From the NCBI GenBank assembly GCA_016788285.1, contig JAEUSW010000078.1:1-43145 (forward strand): 43,145 bases of DNA, given 5' to 3'. This document shows positions 35,512 to 43,133 of this stretch, in pieces. Source of the DNA: Flavobacteriales bacterium. Lineage in GTDB: Bacteria > Bacteroidota > Bacteroidia > Flavobacteriales_F > PHOS-HE28. Both the position numbers and the translations under genes were made by a program. The notes beneath the pieces were generated by a model. That model did not search any database, was not told where the DNA came from, and worked only from the letters and a program-made list of their open reading frames with translations. The number at the start of each line of letters is the position of its first letter. The stretch's first letter is position 1.

Positions 35512-36330
35512 ATGAGCAGGAACTGGACCCCCATCAAGGCATACACGGACATCACCTTCGAGTTCTTCGAAGGCATCGCCAAGATCACGATCAACCGCCC
35601 GGAGGTGTACAACGCCTTCCGCCCGGACACGAACAAGGAGATGATCGATGCGATGGACATCGCCCGCGAGGACCCGAACATCGGCGTGGTGGTGCTCACC
35701 GGCGCGGGCGACAAGGCCTTCTGCAGCGGCGGCGACCAGAACGTGAAGGGCCGCGGCGGCTACATCGGCACCGACGGTGTGCCGCGCCTCAACGTGCTCG
35801 ACCTGCACAAGCGCATCCGCGAGCTGCCGAAGCCCGTGGTGGCCATGGTGAACGGCTACGCCATCGGCGGCGGCCACGTTCTGCACGTGGTGTGCGATCT
35901 CACCATCGCCGCGGACCACGCGCGCTTCGGGCAGACCGGCCCCAAGGTGGGCAGCTTCGACGCCGGCTTCGGCAGCAACTACCTGGCGCGCCACGTGGGC
36001 CAGAAGAAGGCCCGCGAGATCTGGTTCCTCTGCCTGCAGTACAGCGCGCAGGAGGCCTACGACATGGGCATGGTGAACAAGGTGGTGCCGCTGGCCGAGC
36101 TGGAGGACACCACCGTGGAATGGTGCCGCATCATGATGCAGCGGAGCCCGCTCGCCCTGCGCATGATCAAGCGCGGCCTGAACGCCGAGCTCGACGGTCA
36201 GCGCGGCCTGATGGAGTTCGCCGGTGATGCCACGCTGATGTACTACCTGATGGACGAGGCGCAGGAGGGGCGCAATGCCTTCCTGGAGAAGCGCCCGCCC
36301 GACTTCCAGAAGTTCCCGAAGTTCCCGTGA
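35512..36330 (+). CDS. menB: 1,4-dihydroxy-2-naphthoyl-CoA synthase
   Basis: Crotonase-fold enzyme of 272 residues that closes the naphthoquinone ring in menaquinone synthesis. Typical MenB segments: [20 protein letters not shown], the acyl-CoA oxyanion region [58 protein letters not shown], and the C-terminal [16 protein letters not shown]. The start ATG at 35512 follows the REP-like palindrome, with no promoter element visible. It converges on a secreted-protein gene with a four-base gap. menC and menE are not in the window. Confidence 0.95.
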   Translation: MSRNWTPIKAYTDITFEFFEGIAKITINRPEVYNAFRPDTNKEMIDAMDIAREDPNIGVVVLTGAGDKAFCSGGDQNVKGRGGYIGTDGVPRLNVLDLHKRIRELPKPVVAMVNGYAIGGGHVLHVVCDLTIAADHARFGQTGPKVGSFDAGFGSNYLARHVGQKKAREIWFLCLQYSAQEAYDMGMVNKVVPLAELEDTTVEWCRIMMQRSPLALRMIKRGLNAELDGQRGLMEFAGDATLMYYLMDEAQEGRNAFLEKRPPDFQKFPKFP

Positions 36331-36334
36331 AGGA

Positions 36335-37834
36335 TCACGGCCACTGCGCCTGCCGGACGTTGTTCGGGGTGGTCCCCCCGATGTTCACCAGGATCGGATC
36401 GCGGTCATTGTTAGCGCCGGTGTACTTCACCGCCCCGTCCATGTTCACGTCCTCGCTCCTATAGCCGGTGATGGTGTTGTTGGGTGTGGTGCCGCCGATG
36501 GCGATGAGCAGGGGGTCACGGTCGTTGTTCGGTCCGGTGTACTTCAGTTGGCCATCTCCGTTCGCATCACCGCTCCACATGCAATAGAGCAGCCCGGTGA
36601 GCACCGTGCTGTTCTCCCCATAGGTCACATGGTCCGTCGCGGTAAAGTCCACTAGGCTCATTTCGCCGGGCTGTGTGAGATCGACCGGGTCCGCGGTGCG
36701 GATGGGCAGATGGTTGCGGTGCCGTACCACCACGTGATAGTAGCCACCAGGGATCGACACGTTGAAAGGATAGGCGCCGCTGGCATCGGAGACGGTGCCG
36801 CCCCTTCGGAGCAGTAGCGGTATGGTCATCGCCACCTGTGCAGGTGCATAGGAAGGTCTCAGTTCCACCAGCAGCCAGTCCACCACTGCTGCACCAGGCG
36901 GGAACACGACGTTGAGCACGGAAGGGGTCGTGGTGGTGCCTGCGTTGTTGCCGAGCGTGTAGCCGAGCGCTGTATAGGGTTCCTCGTATGGTACCAGGCC
37001 TTGCGCGCGGAGCGTGTTGTTCATCAGCGTTCCTGTACCCATGCAGCCCTGCAGGGCCACACGCAGATCCAGTTGGGCGCTGATCGTGGTAGGAGCATCC
37101 ATGTGCACCACCGATCGGATCGGAGCACCCCAGACGCCTTCCGCATCCCGCACACGTACATTCAGGACATGCGGTCCGGGTGCCAACAGTGCGCCGTTAT
37201 CCACTGCGATCAGTTCTTCGGAACCGCTGTTCAGCGTACCGTCGGCCGGTGGCATGGCTATTCCATTGCCTTCACCGGGATCCTGGTCCCAGAAGTACTC
37301 GGCTGCTGTGAGGAGCGGCTCCCGTTTGGCGACCACCTCGATGATGGTCCGGGCCGGTGGGCCCCAGGTGCCGTCGCTGCCTTTCATGCGGCCGCTGAAG
37401 ACATGCAGACCAGGCGGTGGCACGATGAACATGGGTTCGAACTCCTCGAAAACGTCATCAGCGTTCCCATCCGCCGGTGGAATGCTCGCCCAGGACGCTG
37501 AGTCATCCGGAACGCCCCATCGCATTTGGGACTCGACCAGGCGCGCATCGCTCATCAGGATGGCGTCCACGACGATGCTGAACGTACTTCCCCAAATGCC
37601 ATCCGCACCTTTCATTCGGACGCTCAACTTGTGCGGCCCTTCGGTCGGCGGGATGCTGCTCACGACCCCCTGCTCGAAGGGGTCCTGGAACGCCCAATCG
37701 AAGGCATGGAGCGGGATGCCATTGCCGGGGCCGGGATCACCATCCCAGAAGCACTCGGCTTGCACGATGGCAGGGGTCTGGCCGGTCAGGTGGCCGACCA
37801 CGCAGAAGGCGAGAAGGGTGATGAGGCTGCGCAT
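36335..37834 (-). CDS. Secreted triple-repeat protein with dockerin-like duplicated C-terminal tail
   Basis: Exported protein of 499 residues, signal peptide MRSLITLLAFCVVGHLTG. Three tandem modules follow, each ending in a line like (R/V)(M/V)(K/R)(G/D)..G.WG. Modules one and three open with AE(C/Y)FWD.DPG.GNGI, and module two is a decayed version. A middle beta-domain (about 255-400) resembles a carboxypeptidase-regulatory fold (SDASGAYPFNVSIPGGYYHVVV). The tail has two copies of D.N.DG..KYTG.NNDRDP(L/I)L..IGGTTPNN, which look like calcium loops. No T9SS sorting domain is seen. It follows the beta-helix gene by six bases and ends against menB. Function unknown. Confidence 0.8.
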   Translation of the reverse strand: MRSLITLLAFCVVGHLTGQTPAIVQAECFWDGDPGPGNGIPLHAFDWAFQDPFEQGVVSSIPPTEGPHKLSVRMKGADGIWGSTFSIVVDAILMSDARLVESQMRWGVPDDSASWASIPPADGNADDVFEEFEPMFIVPPPGLHVFSGRMKGSDGTWGPPARTIIEVVAKREPLLTAAEYFWDQDPGEGNGIAMPPADGTLNSGSEELIAVDNGALLAPGPHVLNVRVRDAEGVWGAPIRSVVHMDAPTTISAQLDLRVALQGCMGTGTLMNNTLRAQGLVPYEEPYTALGYTLGNNAGTTTTPSVLNVVFPPGAAVVDWLLVELRPSYAPAQVAMTIPLLLRRGGTVSDASGAYPFNVSIPGGYYHVVVRHRNHLPIRTADPVDLTQPGEMSLVDFTATDHVTYGENSTVLTGLLYCMWSGDANGDGQLKYTGPNNDRDPLLIAIGGTTPNNTITGYRSEDVNMDGAVKYTGANNDRDPILVNIGGTTPNNVRQAQWP

Positions 37835-37840
37835 GATGGT

Positions 37841-39007
37841 TCAGCGATCGAATCCTTCCGCCTTCAGTTGCATGCTGTAAGCAGCCTGCGTGCGCCTGGG
37901 TGCATCGAGAAAGAGCACCGCGGCCGAGGATGTCAAAGGATCATCGAAGTTGTCCCTGCTGAAGCTCCCACCATAACAACCGGCGTCGTTCCGGGTGAGG
38001 TCGAGGTCCGTGTACAGTGCATCGGGGTCGCCCCCGTTGATCGCTGGTGATCCAGGAACAGGCGCACCGGTGTTCTGGTCCACCTGTGCGGTGCTCATGC
38101 TCGTGATGTTGTATGCGATCTGCACGGACGGGCTGGCGGATATGACGGGCTGGGTGGATCCCACGAACAGGTTGTTGCGGACCGATAAGTTCAGCGCGGT
38201 GGATGTGGCATCGATCCGCAGGAAGACCGGGTTGCCGGTCCCGGCATGGATCATGGTGTTGTTCTCGAACACGTTCGGCTCGTTGGTGAGGAGCGATGTG
38301 TTGGGGCATTCCACCAAAGGGCCCGTGTGGCTCGCGGTATTCGTAACGAACAGGTTGTTCCGTATCTCGAATTGGCCGTTCGGACTCGCAAAGACCATTC
38401 TACCGCTGGTCGCCGATGCCCCTTTCCCGATCACGTTCCCGATGAGCCTGGCGGAGGCCGGCACTCCAAAGAACCCGGCCATCTCATACGCGCCGTAGCC
38501 GCTCGGAAGGTCATCGCACGTGAGATGGCAGCCGGTCACTACTCCATGTGTAAGTTGCACGTACGAAAGGAGCGAGTCGCGATGCAGATGACAGGTTATC
38601 CCGCTCTCACCCAGGATCGCCACTGACCCCGTTATGACACTATCGATGATGCGGATCGAACCGGTGACATTGGTCATGTTCTCATAGATCGCCCCGTTCA
38701 ACCGCATGGAGGAGATGGTCAGGGTGACCTGTGCGGCTGAGTGGAGGAAGGTGATGCTCCCGTTGATCGTATAGCGTTGACCCGTTGAGTTCGACAGGAG
38801 TGTGAGGCTTTTGTTGATCGTGATATTGCCCGGGTATACTCCTGGTGCGATGATGATGCGGTCCCCGCTGTTCGCCGCATCGATGGCGCTGATGATCGTC
38901 GGGTGGATGTTGCCGCTTCCACCGGGTGCGACCATCCGATCCATCGGCTTGGCGCTAAAGGCGGTCGCCAAGCTGGCAAGGAGAAGTGTGTTCTTTAGAA
39001 GGTTCAT
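37841..39007 (-). CDS. Secreted parallel beta-helix (pectate-lyase-like) protein
   Basis: Exported protein of 388 residues, signal peptide MNLLKNTLLLASLATAFSA. The start of the mature part GGSGNIHPTIISAIDAANSGDRIIIAPGVYPGNITINKSLTLLS is the usual opening of right-handed beta-helix proteins, and later turns contain NNTMIH, VRNNLFVGS and NPVF-type Asn ladders. It closes with SPAINGGDPDALYTDLDLTRNDAGCYGG, a common end motif of such surface proteins. No T9SS sorting domain, and no catalytic residues that I can name. It starts at 39007 (an upstream ATG adds eight charged residues). Base composition is lower in GC than in the first 36 kb. In operon with the dockerin-tail protein. Confidence 0.8.
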   Translation of the reverse strand: MNLLKNTLLLASLATAFSAKPMDRMVAPGGSGNIHPTIISAIDAANSGDRIIIAPGVYPGNITINKSLTLLSNSTGQRYTINGSITFLHSAAQVTLTISSMRLNGAIYENMTNVTGSIRIIDSVITGSVAILGESGITCHLHRDSLLSYVQLTHGVVTGCHLTCDDLPSGYGAYEMAGFFGVPASARLIGNVIGKGASATSGRMVFASPNGQFEIRNNLFVTNTASHTGPLVECPNTSLLTNEPNVFENNTMIHAGTGNPVFLRIDATSTALNLSVRNNLFVGSTQPVISASPSVQIAYNITSMSTAQVDQNTGAPVPGSPAINGGDPDALYTDLDLTRNDAGCYGGSFSRDNFDDPLTSSAAVLFLDAPRRTQAAYSMQLKAEGFDR

Positions 39008-39112
39008 GTGTTCGTGGATTCGTGATGGCAAAACGAGCCGTTGATCATCACCGGCACCATACCATCTTCATCGTATCCTGTTCAGGCCCCTTCCCCGGGC
39101 GGATGCTCGGAG

Positions 39113-39159
39113 TACCATTCGCATGGTATGGACGTCATGTTGGCGTTCCTGCACTTTTG
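39113..39159 (+). promoter_or_regulatory. Promoter region of the peptide-MccB-like operon
   Basis: A -7-like CACTTTTG (39152-39159) lies 25 bases before the first peptide ATG, and a perfect inverted repeat TACCAT / ATGGTA with the loop TCGC (39113-39128) lies 23 bases upstream of it. The repeat is placed where an activator, such as the LuxR-type regulator at the end of this operon, could bind. Binding is inferred; the dyad and the -7-like element are seen. Confidence 0.4.
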
Positions 39160-39184
39160 CCTCCGAACAACGAACACCTACCGC

Positions 39185-39352
39185 ATGAACCCCATCGCCA
39201 TCATCGCCTTCCTAGTCGGCATCAACGGCAACCCTCCCGCCGAACCGGCTGCAAGCACCAAGAAAGAGGAGACCCGGATCGAACGGACGGAGCCGGCCAC
39301 CGGTAAGGATGTTGGTGGCCGCAAGCGTCGCGGAGGTTGGGACCATAACTGA
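39185..39352 (+). CDS. Putative nucleotidyl-peptide precursor A, C-terminal Asn
   Basis: Peptide of 55 residues. It has a hydrophobic N-terminal part (MNPIAIIAFLVGING), a Pro/Ala/Lys/Glu-rich linker, and a basic-then-core end KRR-GGWDHN. The start is fixed by alignment with the next peptide, which has the same length and 35 of 55 identical residues (hand alignment, no gaps). Substitutions are concentrated in the linker while both ends are kept, the pattern of a leader-core precursor. The C-terminal Asn is what MccB of the microcin C system modifies in MccA (MRTGNAN). A MccB-like gene follows 208 bases downstream. Product and activity are unknown. Confidence 0.75.
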   Translation: MNPIAIIAFLVGINGNPPAEPAASTKKEETRIERTEPATGKDVGGRKRRGGWDHN

Positions 39353-39369
39353 ACCATAACCGAAGGACC

Positions 39370-39537
39370 ATGAACCCGATCGCAGTGATCGCCTTCCTTA
39401 TCGGCATCAACGGGGGTGCCCCCGCCACGCCCGAACGGAAACCAGCCAAAGAGGAACAACGCGTGGAACGCGAGCAGCCAAAGCCCGGCAAGGGGGATGG
39501 CGGTGCCAAACGCCGCGGGGGCTGGGACTACAACTAG
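39370..39537 (+). CDS. Putative nucleotidyl-peptide precursor B, C-terminal Asn
   Basis: Second 55-residue peptide, 17 bases after the first: hydrophobic start MNPIAVIAFLIGING, charged linker (EEQRVEREQPKPGKG), and end KRR-GGWDYN with a TAG stop. Compared with peptide A, the core differs only at His/Tyr before the final Asn. The pair looks like a tandem duplication kept under selection, giving two variants of one product. The hydrophobic segment could be a leader recognised by the N-terminal domain of the MccB-like enzyme, or a membrane-targeting segment. The gene precedes the MccB-like enzyme by 23 bases. Confidence 0.78.
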   Translation: MNPIAVIAFLIGINGGAPATPERKPAKEEQRVEREQPKPGKGDGGAKRRGGWDYN

Positions 39538-39560
39538 GCCGGGCCTTCCGGATCGCGACC

Positions 39561-40592
39561 ATGGCCGTTCACCTGCGCTTCAAGCGCCGCCTGCGTCTGC
39601 TGCACGAAGCGGACATCATCCGCGTGGTGACCGACCTTTCCGGCGACACCTCCCTACCCGCGGGTGAGGTCTTCGAACATCTGCTGGTCGCGTTGGAGGG
39701 TGATCCCGAGGAGGGGCTTCTCCGGGCCGACCTGTCGCGCCGGATGAACGCCGATGGCCAGGTGGTGGTGGCGTTGCTGGACCGTTTGTTCCAACTGAAG
39801 CTGCTCGAACGCTTCGATCCGGAGGTGGATCGTTCATCCCGGTTCGACCGGCAACTGCTCCTGTTCGATGCCCTCGCCCCGGTGGACGACCATGCATTGA
39901 ACATCGCACGACAAAAGCGGTTGGCCGACGCGCATGTGCTCATCCTCGGTCTTGGAGGCATTGGACACCAAGTGGCGCTCTCCCTTGCGGCGGCCGGTGT
40001 GGGCCACCTCACCCTGGTGGATGCCGATGTGGTGGAGGAGAGCAACCTGCACCGGCAGGTGCTCTTCGCCGCCGATGCCGTGGGCCGCCCCAAGGTGGAG
40101 GCCGCGCGGGACGGGCTACTTCGGATCGCGCCCTCCTGTACGGTCGATACGGAGCGCACGATGGTGCATTGTGAGGAGGATTGGCGCACGCTCATCGGTT
40201 CCCATCCCGTGGTGCGACATGTGATGCTGAGCGCCGACAAGCCCGTTCAGCTGGTGAACTGGTTGAGCGACGCCCGCCGGACGCACAATTACCACTTCAT
40301 CAAGTGCGGGTACATGAGCGCACAAGGGCTCATCGGTCCGCTCCTTGGCCCGGATACCTGCGGGTACGAAGCGCTGTTCGCCTCTTGGGGCGACCTGATC
40401 GACGCGCAACCCGGGCCCATCAAGGCCTTCAACAACAAGGCGGCCGCTCCCACCATGGCGGCGAGCAACGCCATCATGGCCAACATCGCGGCCTTGGAGC
40501 TTATCAAGCACATCACCGGCATCGGGCCGCTCACCACCCTGGAGCAGCGGCTTCTGCTCGATCTTCGCGACTACTCCGTACACCCCGGCTGA
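39561..40592 (+). CDS. MccB-like ThiF/E1 family peptide adenylyltransferase
   Basis: E1-type ATP-using enzyme of 343 residues. Residues 1-95 look like a winged-helix peptide-recognition (RRE) domain. The catalytic part has SRFDRQLLLF (Arg pair), GLGGIG (130-135), LVDADVVEESNLHRQVLF (153-169) and GRPK (Lys178). It also has SADKPVQLVNW (Asp226), which matches the SADHPFNLINW I recall from E. coli MccB more closely than MoeB or ThiF. The zinc cysteines of MccB are missing: only Cys249 and Cys267 are nearby and no CxxC exists. No sulfur-carrier protein gene is near, but two Asn-terminated peptides are. The histidine kinase begins one base after its stop. MoeB/ThiF-type roles are less likely. Confidence 0.8.
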   Translation: MAVHLRFKRRLRLLHEADIIRVVTDLSGDTSLPAGEVFEHLLVALEGDPEEGLLRADLSRRMNADGQVVVALLDRLFQLKLLERFDPEVDRSSRFDRQLLLFDALAPVDDHALNIARQKRLADAHVLILGLGGIGHQVALSLAAAGVGHLTLVDADVVEESNLHRQVLFAADAVGRPKVEAARDGLLRIAPSCTVDTERTMVHCEEDWRTLIGSHPVVRHVMLSADKPVQLVNWLSDARRTHNYHFIKCGYMSAQGLIGPLLGPDTCGYEALFASWGDLIDAQPGPIKAFNNKAAAPTMAASNAIMANIAALELIKHITGIGPLTTLEQRLLLDLRDYSVHPG

Positions 40593-40593
40593 C

Positions 40594-42432
40594 ATGAGGG
40601 CCATCTTCCCGCGCCGAATCGTCCTCTTCCTGCTGCTGCGCGCGCTCCTCCCGGCAAAGGCGTCGGTCGTGGACAGTCTCAGGTCCGCGCTGGCCGATGC
40701 CTCCACCGATACGGCCTACGCGATCACTGCTGCGGACCTCGCCCAAGCCTTCCTGGCAGAAGGCGAGGTGGACAGTGCCCTGCGCTACGCCGGGCTCGGC
40801 ATCACCCGATTGGAGGTCGGGCGGTCCGTCGCTGATGATGCCGCGCGTTGGTTGATCAGGCTGCACAAATTGAAGGGCATCGGCCATGGTACGGCTTCCG
40901 CATATGATTCGAGCCTGGTGGAGTTCCAGCTCATGTACCGGTATGCCGAGCGCCTTCAGCGCGTTGACGACATGGGGGCCTCGCTGACCTATCAAGGCTA
41001 TGAGCTCCGGGAGATCGGTGATGTGGCCAACTGCATCGAGGTCACACGGCGCGCGATCGACGTGCTGGCTTCACGGCCTGAGGGTTCCGGAATGGCCAAC
41101 GCCTACAACGGGCTCGGGCTCGCGTACGCTGCGCTGATGCGGACCGACAGCGCGCTCCACTGGCTGAACAGGGCCGCGCTGCTCTACGAACGGCTGGGCG
41201 ACCGTACACACCTGCTGAACGCATACACCAACATCGCCGAGGTGTACAACACGGCCGGCCAATACGAACGGTCCGATTCCATATGGGAGCGATCGTCGGC
41301 CCTGGTCGTGGCATCCGAAGACCCCGTAGCCTATCTTCATTTCGCCGCTGGCAACGCGCGCAAGCTCCTCCGCGAAGGTCGGGCGGAAGTTGCGCTGGTC
41401 GTGCTCGACAGCGCGATCGGAATGGCCCGGGAGATGGACCATCTGGTGGCCGTTCACCACCTCGCCTACCTGCGGGCCATGGCCAGGAGCGTCGCCGGCG
41501 ATTGGCCCGGGGCCTATGCGGACATGGCCCTGAGCAAGGACGCGCAGGCGGAGGACCTGAACAATGATAAGGTGCGTTCGGTCGAAGCCTTGCGGCAACA
41601 GCATGAACGGGAGCGTGAGCGCATCGCGGCCGAGGCTGAACTCCGGAGGCACCGGACGCAGAAGCAGGCCGGCATCGCGATCGGCGCACTAGGTCTGTTG
41701 CTCGCCATGGTCGCATACAGGTCCTACAGGATCAAGAGCCGCACTGCGGAAACCCTGCGGATCAAGAACGAGGAGATCCAGCGCGCACAGGCGCAACTGG
41801 TGGAGAGCGAGAAGAAGCGCGAGGCGGAGGAGGTGCGCACCCGGATCGCCCGCGACATCCACGACGAGATCGGCGCCACGCTCACGAAGATTGCGTTGCT
41901 GAGCGGTCTTGCCACCCAGAAGACCCGCGATCCCGAGGAGCTCGGTCGGACCTTCGCACGGATCGGCGAGCACACACGGCTGGTGAGCCGGGCCCTAAGC
42001 GATGTGGTGTGGGCCGTGGATCCGCAACGCGACACCCATCAGGGATTGCTGGACCATGTGCGGGACCTAGCCCAGCGGCTGCTGGGTGACAATGGCATCC
42101 GCTTCGAGCTGGACCTGCGCGCGGTGGAGCCTGATGCCCATGTGGAGCCAGCGCTGAAGCGCGACCTGCACCTGGTGCTCAACGAGTGCTTCAACAATAT
42201 CCTGAAGTACGCCCATGCCCGTCTTGTGCGTGTACGGTTGGACCTCCAAGGTGGCACCTTCGATCTGCGCGTGGATGACGATGGCGTCGGCTTCGACCCG
42301 GCTCAGGTGCCGGACCGGGGCAACGGCCTACGGAACATGCCCGCGCGCATGGTCCAGCACGGGGCCGCGCTCACTGTTGCCAGCGCCCCGGGAAGAGGTA
42401 CGGTCCTTCACGCGCACGGTCCGTTGCGATGA
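40594..42432 (+). CDS. TPR-sensor histidine kinase (HisKA_3 type)
   Basis: Membrane kinase of 612 residues. Signal-like start, then a TPR-rich sensor region (about 25-320, e.g. GSGMANAYNGLGLAYAALMRTDSALHWLNRAALLYERLG), one transmembrane helix (about 356-375, AGIAIGALGLLLAMVAY), a coiled coil, the HisKA_3 box RIARDIHDEIGATLTKIALLSG with His423, and a HATPase domain (NECFNNILKYAHA, DDGVGFDP, NGLRNMPARM). This class usually pairs with LuxR-type regulators, and one follows 15 bases later. The sensor would face the periplasm, a suitable place to detect an exported peptide. It is one base after the MccB-like gene, so co-transcription is very likely. Confidence 0.92.
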   Translation: MRAIFPRRIVLFLLLRALLPAKASVVDSLRSALADASTDTAYAITAADLAQAFLAEGEVDSALRYAGLGITRLEVGRSVADDAARWLIRLHKLKGIGHGTASAYDSSLVEFQLMYRYAERLQRVDDMGASLTYQGYELREIGDVANCIEVTRRAIDVLASRPEGSGMANAYNGLGLAYAALMRTDSALHWLNRAALLYERLGDRTHLLNAYTNIAEVYNTAGQYERSDSIWERSSALVVASEDPVAYLHFAAGNARKLLREGRAEVALVVLDSAIGMAREMDHLVAVHHLAYLRAMARSVAGDWPGAYADMALSKDAQAEDLNNDKVRSVEALRQQHERERERIAAEAELRRHRTQKQAGIAIGALGLLLAMVAYRSYRIKSRTAETLRIKNEEIQRAQAQLVESEKKREAEEVRTRIARDIHDEIGATLTKIALLSGLATQKTRDPEELGRTFARIGEHTRLVSRALSDVVWAVDPQRDTHQGLLDHVRDLAQRLLGDNGIRFELDLRAVEPDAHVEPALKRDLHLVLNECFNNILKYAHARLVRVRLDLQGGTFDLRVDDDGVGFDPAQVPDRGNGLRNMPARMVQHGAALTVASAPGRGTVLHAHGPLR

Positions 42433-42447
42433 GCGATCTTGGGGGCC

Positions 42448-43098
42448 ATGAGCAAGCGCGTGCGCGTTGTACTGGTGGAGGATGATGCGGAGATCCGCTA
42501 CCTGGTCCGGCGTGTGCTCTCCGAAGACCCGACCATCACGTTCCTCAAAGCCTATCCCAATGGGGATGCCTTCCTGCGCGACCACACCGGGGAAGGTGTT
42601 GACGTGGTGGTGATGGACATCAATATGCCAGGGAGCAACGGCATCGACTGCGTGGCTCGGGCCAAGCCGGTCGATCCGCGGGTACAGTACATCATCAGCA
42701 CGGTGTTCGAGAACCCGAGCTACATCTTCCAGGCCTTGTGCGCGGGAGCCACGGGCTACCTGTTGAAGAGCCTCAGCGCGCAGGAGCTCGTTCCTGCGAT
42801 CCACGGGGTGATGGAGGGCGGATCGCCCATGAGCCCGGCCATCGCGCGGTTGGTGGTGAGCAGTTTCCAAGGACAGGCGCGAGCCAGCATCAGCGATCAG
42901 CAGCTCACGGCCAGGGAGCGCGAGATCGTGGATGGCCTGGCAGCGGGCCTCATGTACAAGGAGATCGCCGACAAGGCGGGTATCAGTATCGGTACAGTGC
43001 GCGTGCATATCCGCAACATCTACGAAAAGCTGCACGTGAGCAGCCGGCATGAGGCGGTGAAGAAGGTGTATCCCGGGGGAGGACCCCGATCGACCTGA
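42448..43098 (+). CDS. NarL/LuxR-family response regulator
   Basis: Response regulator of 216 residues. Receiver: VLVEDDAE, phosphoacceptor Asp57 in VVMDINMPGSNG, KSLSAQEL with the conserved Lys. The C-terminal LuxR helix-turn-helix is complete: LTAREREIVDGLAAGLMYKEIADKAGISIGTVRVHIRNIYEKLHVSSRHEAV. The ATG at 42448 gives the standard start; an in-frame TTG at 42439 is less likely. It lies 15 bases after its presumed kinase and ends the visible operon. Likely targets include the operon's own promoter, by analogy with autoinduced peptide systems. Confidence 0.93.
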   Translation: MSKRVRVVLVEDDAEIRYLVRRVLSEDPTITFLKAYPNGDAFLRDHTGEGVDVVVMDINMPGSNGIDCVARAKPVDPRVQYIISTVFENPSYIFQALCAGATGYLLKSLSAQELVPAIHGVMEGGSPMSPAIARLVVSSFQGQARASISDQQLTAREREIVDGLAAGLMYKEIADKAGISIGTVRVHIRNIYEKLHVSSRHEAVKKVYPGGGPRST

Positions 43099-43133
43099 TG
43101 GCCGATCATGGAGGCGTCGTTCCTTTGTCAGGT

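Noticed and set aside
39041..39184. Upstream in-frame extension of peptide A (48 more residues)
   Set aside because: Peptide B starts at the equivalent MNPIA; the extension has no counterpart and includes the promoter region.
39561..40592. Reading the E1 enzyme as MoeB or ThiF for molybdopterin or thiamine synthesis
   Set aside because: It has an N-terminal recognition-like domain, a MccB-like SAD-P-L-NW motif and no zinc CxxC pairs, and no moaD, thiS or pathway genes lie near.
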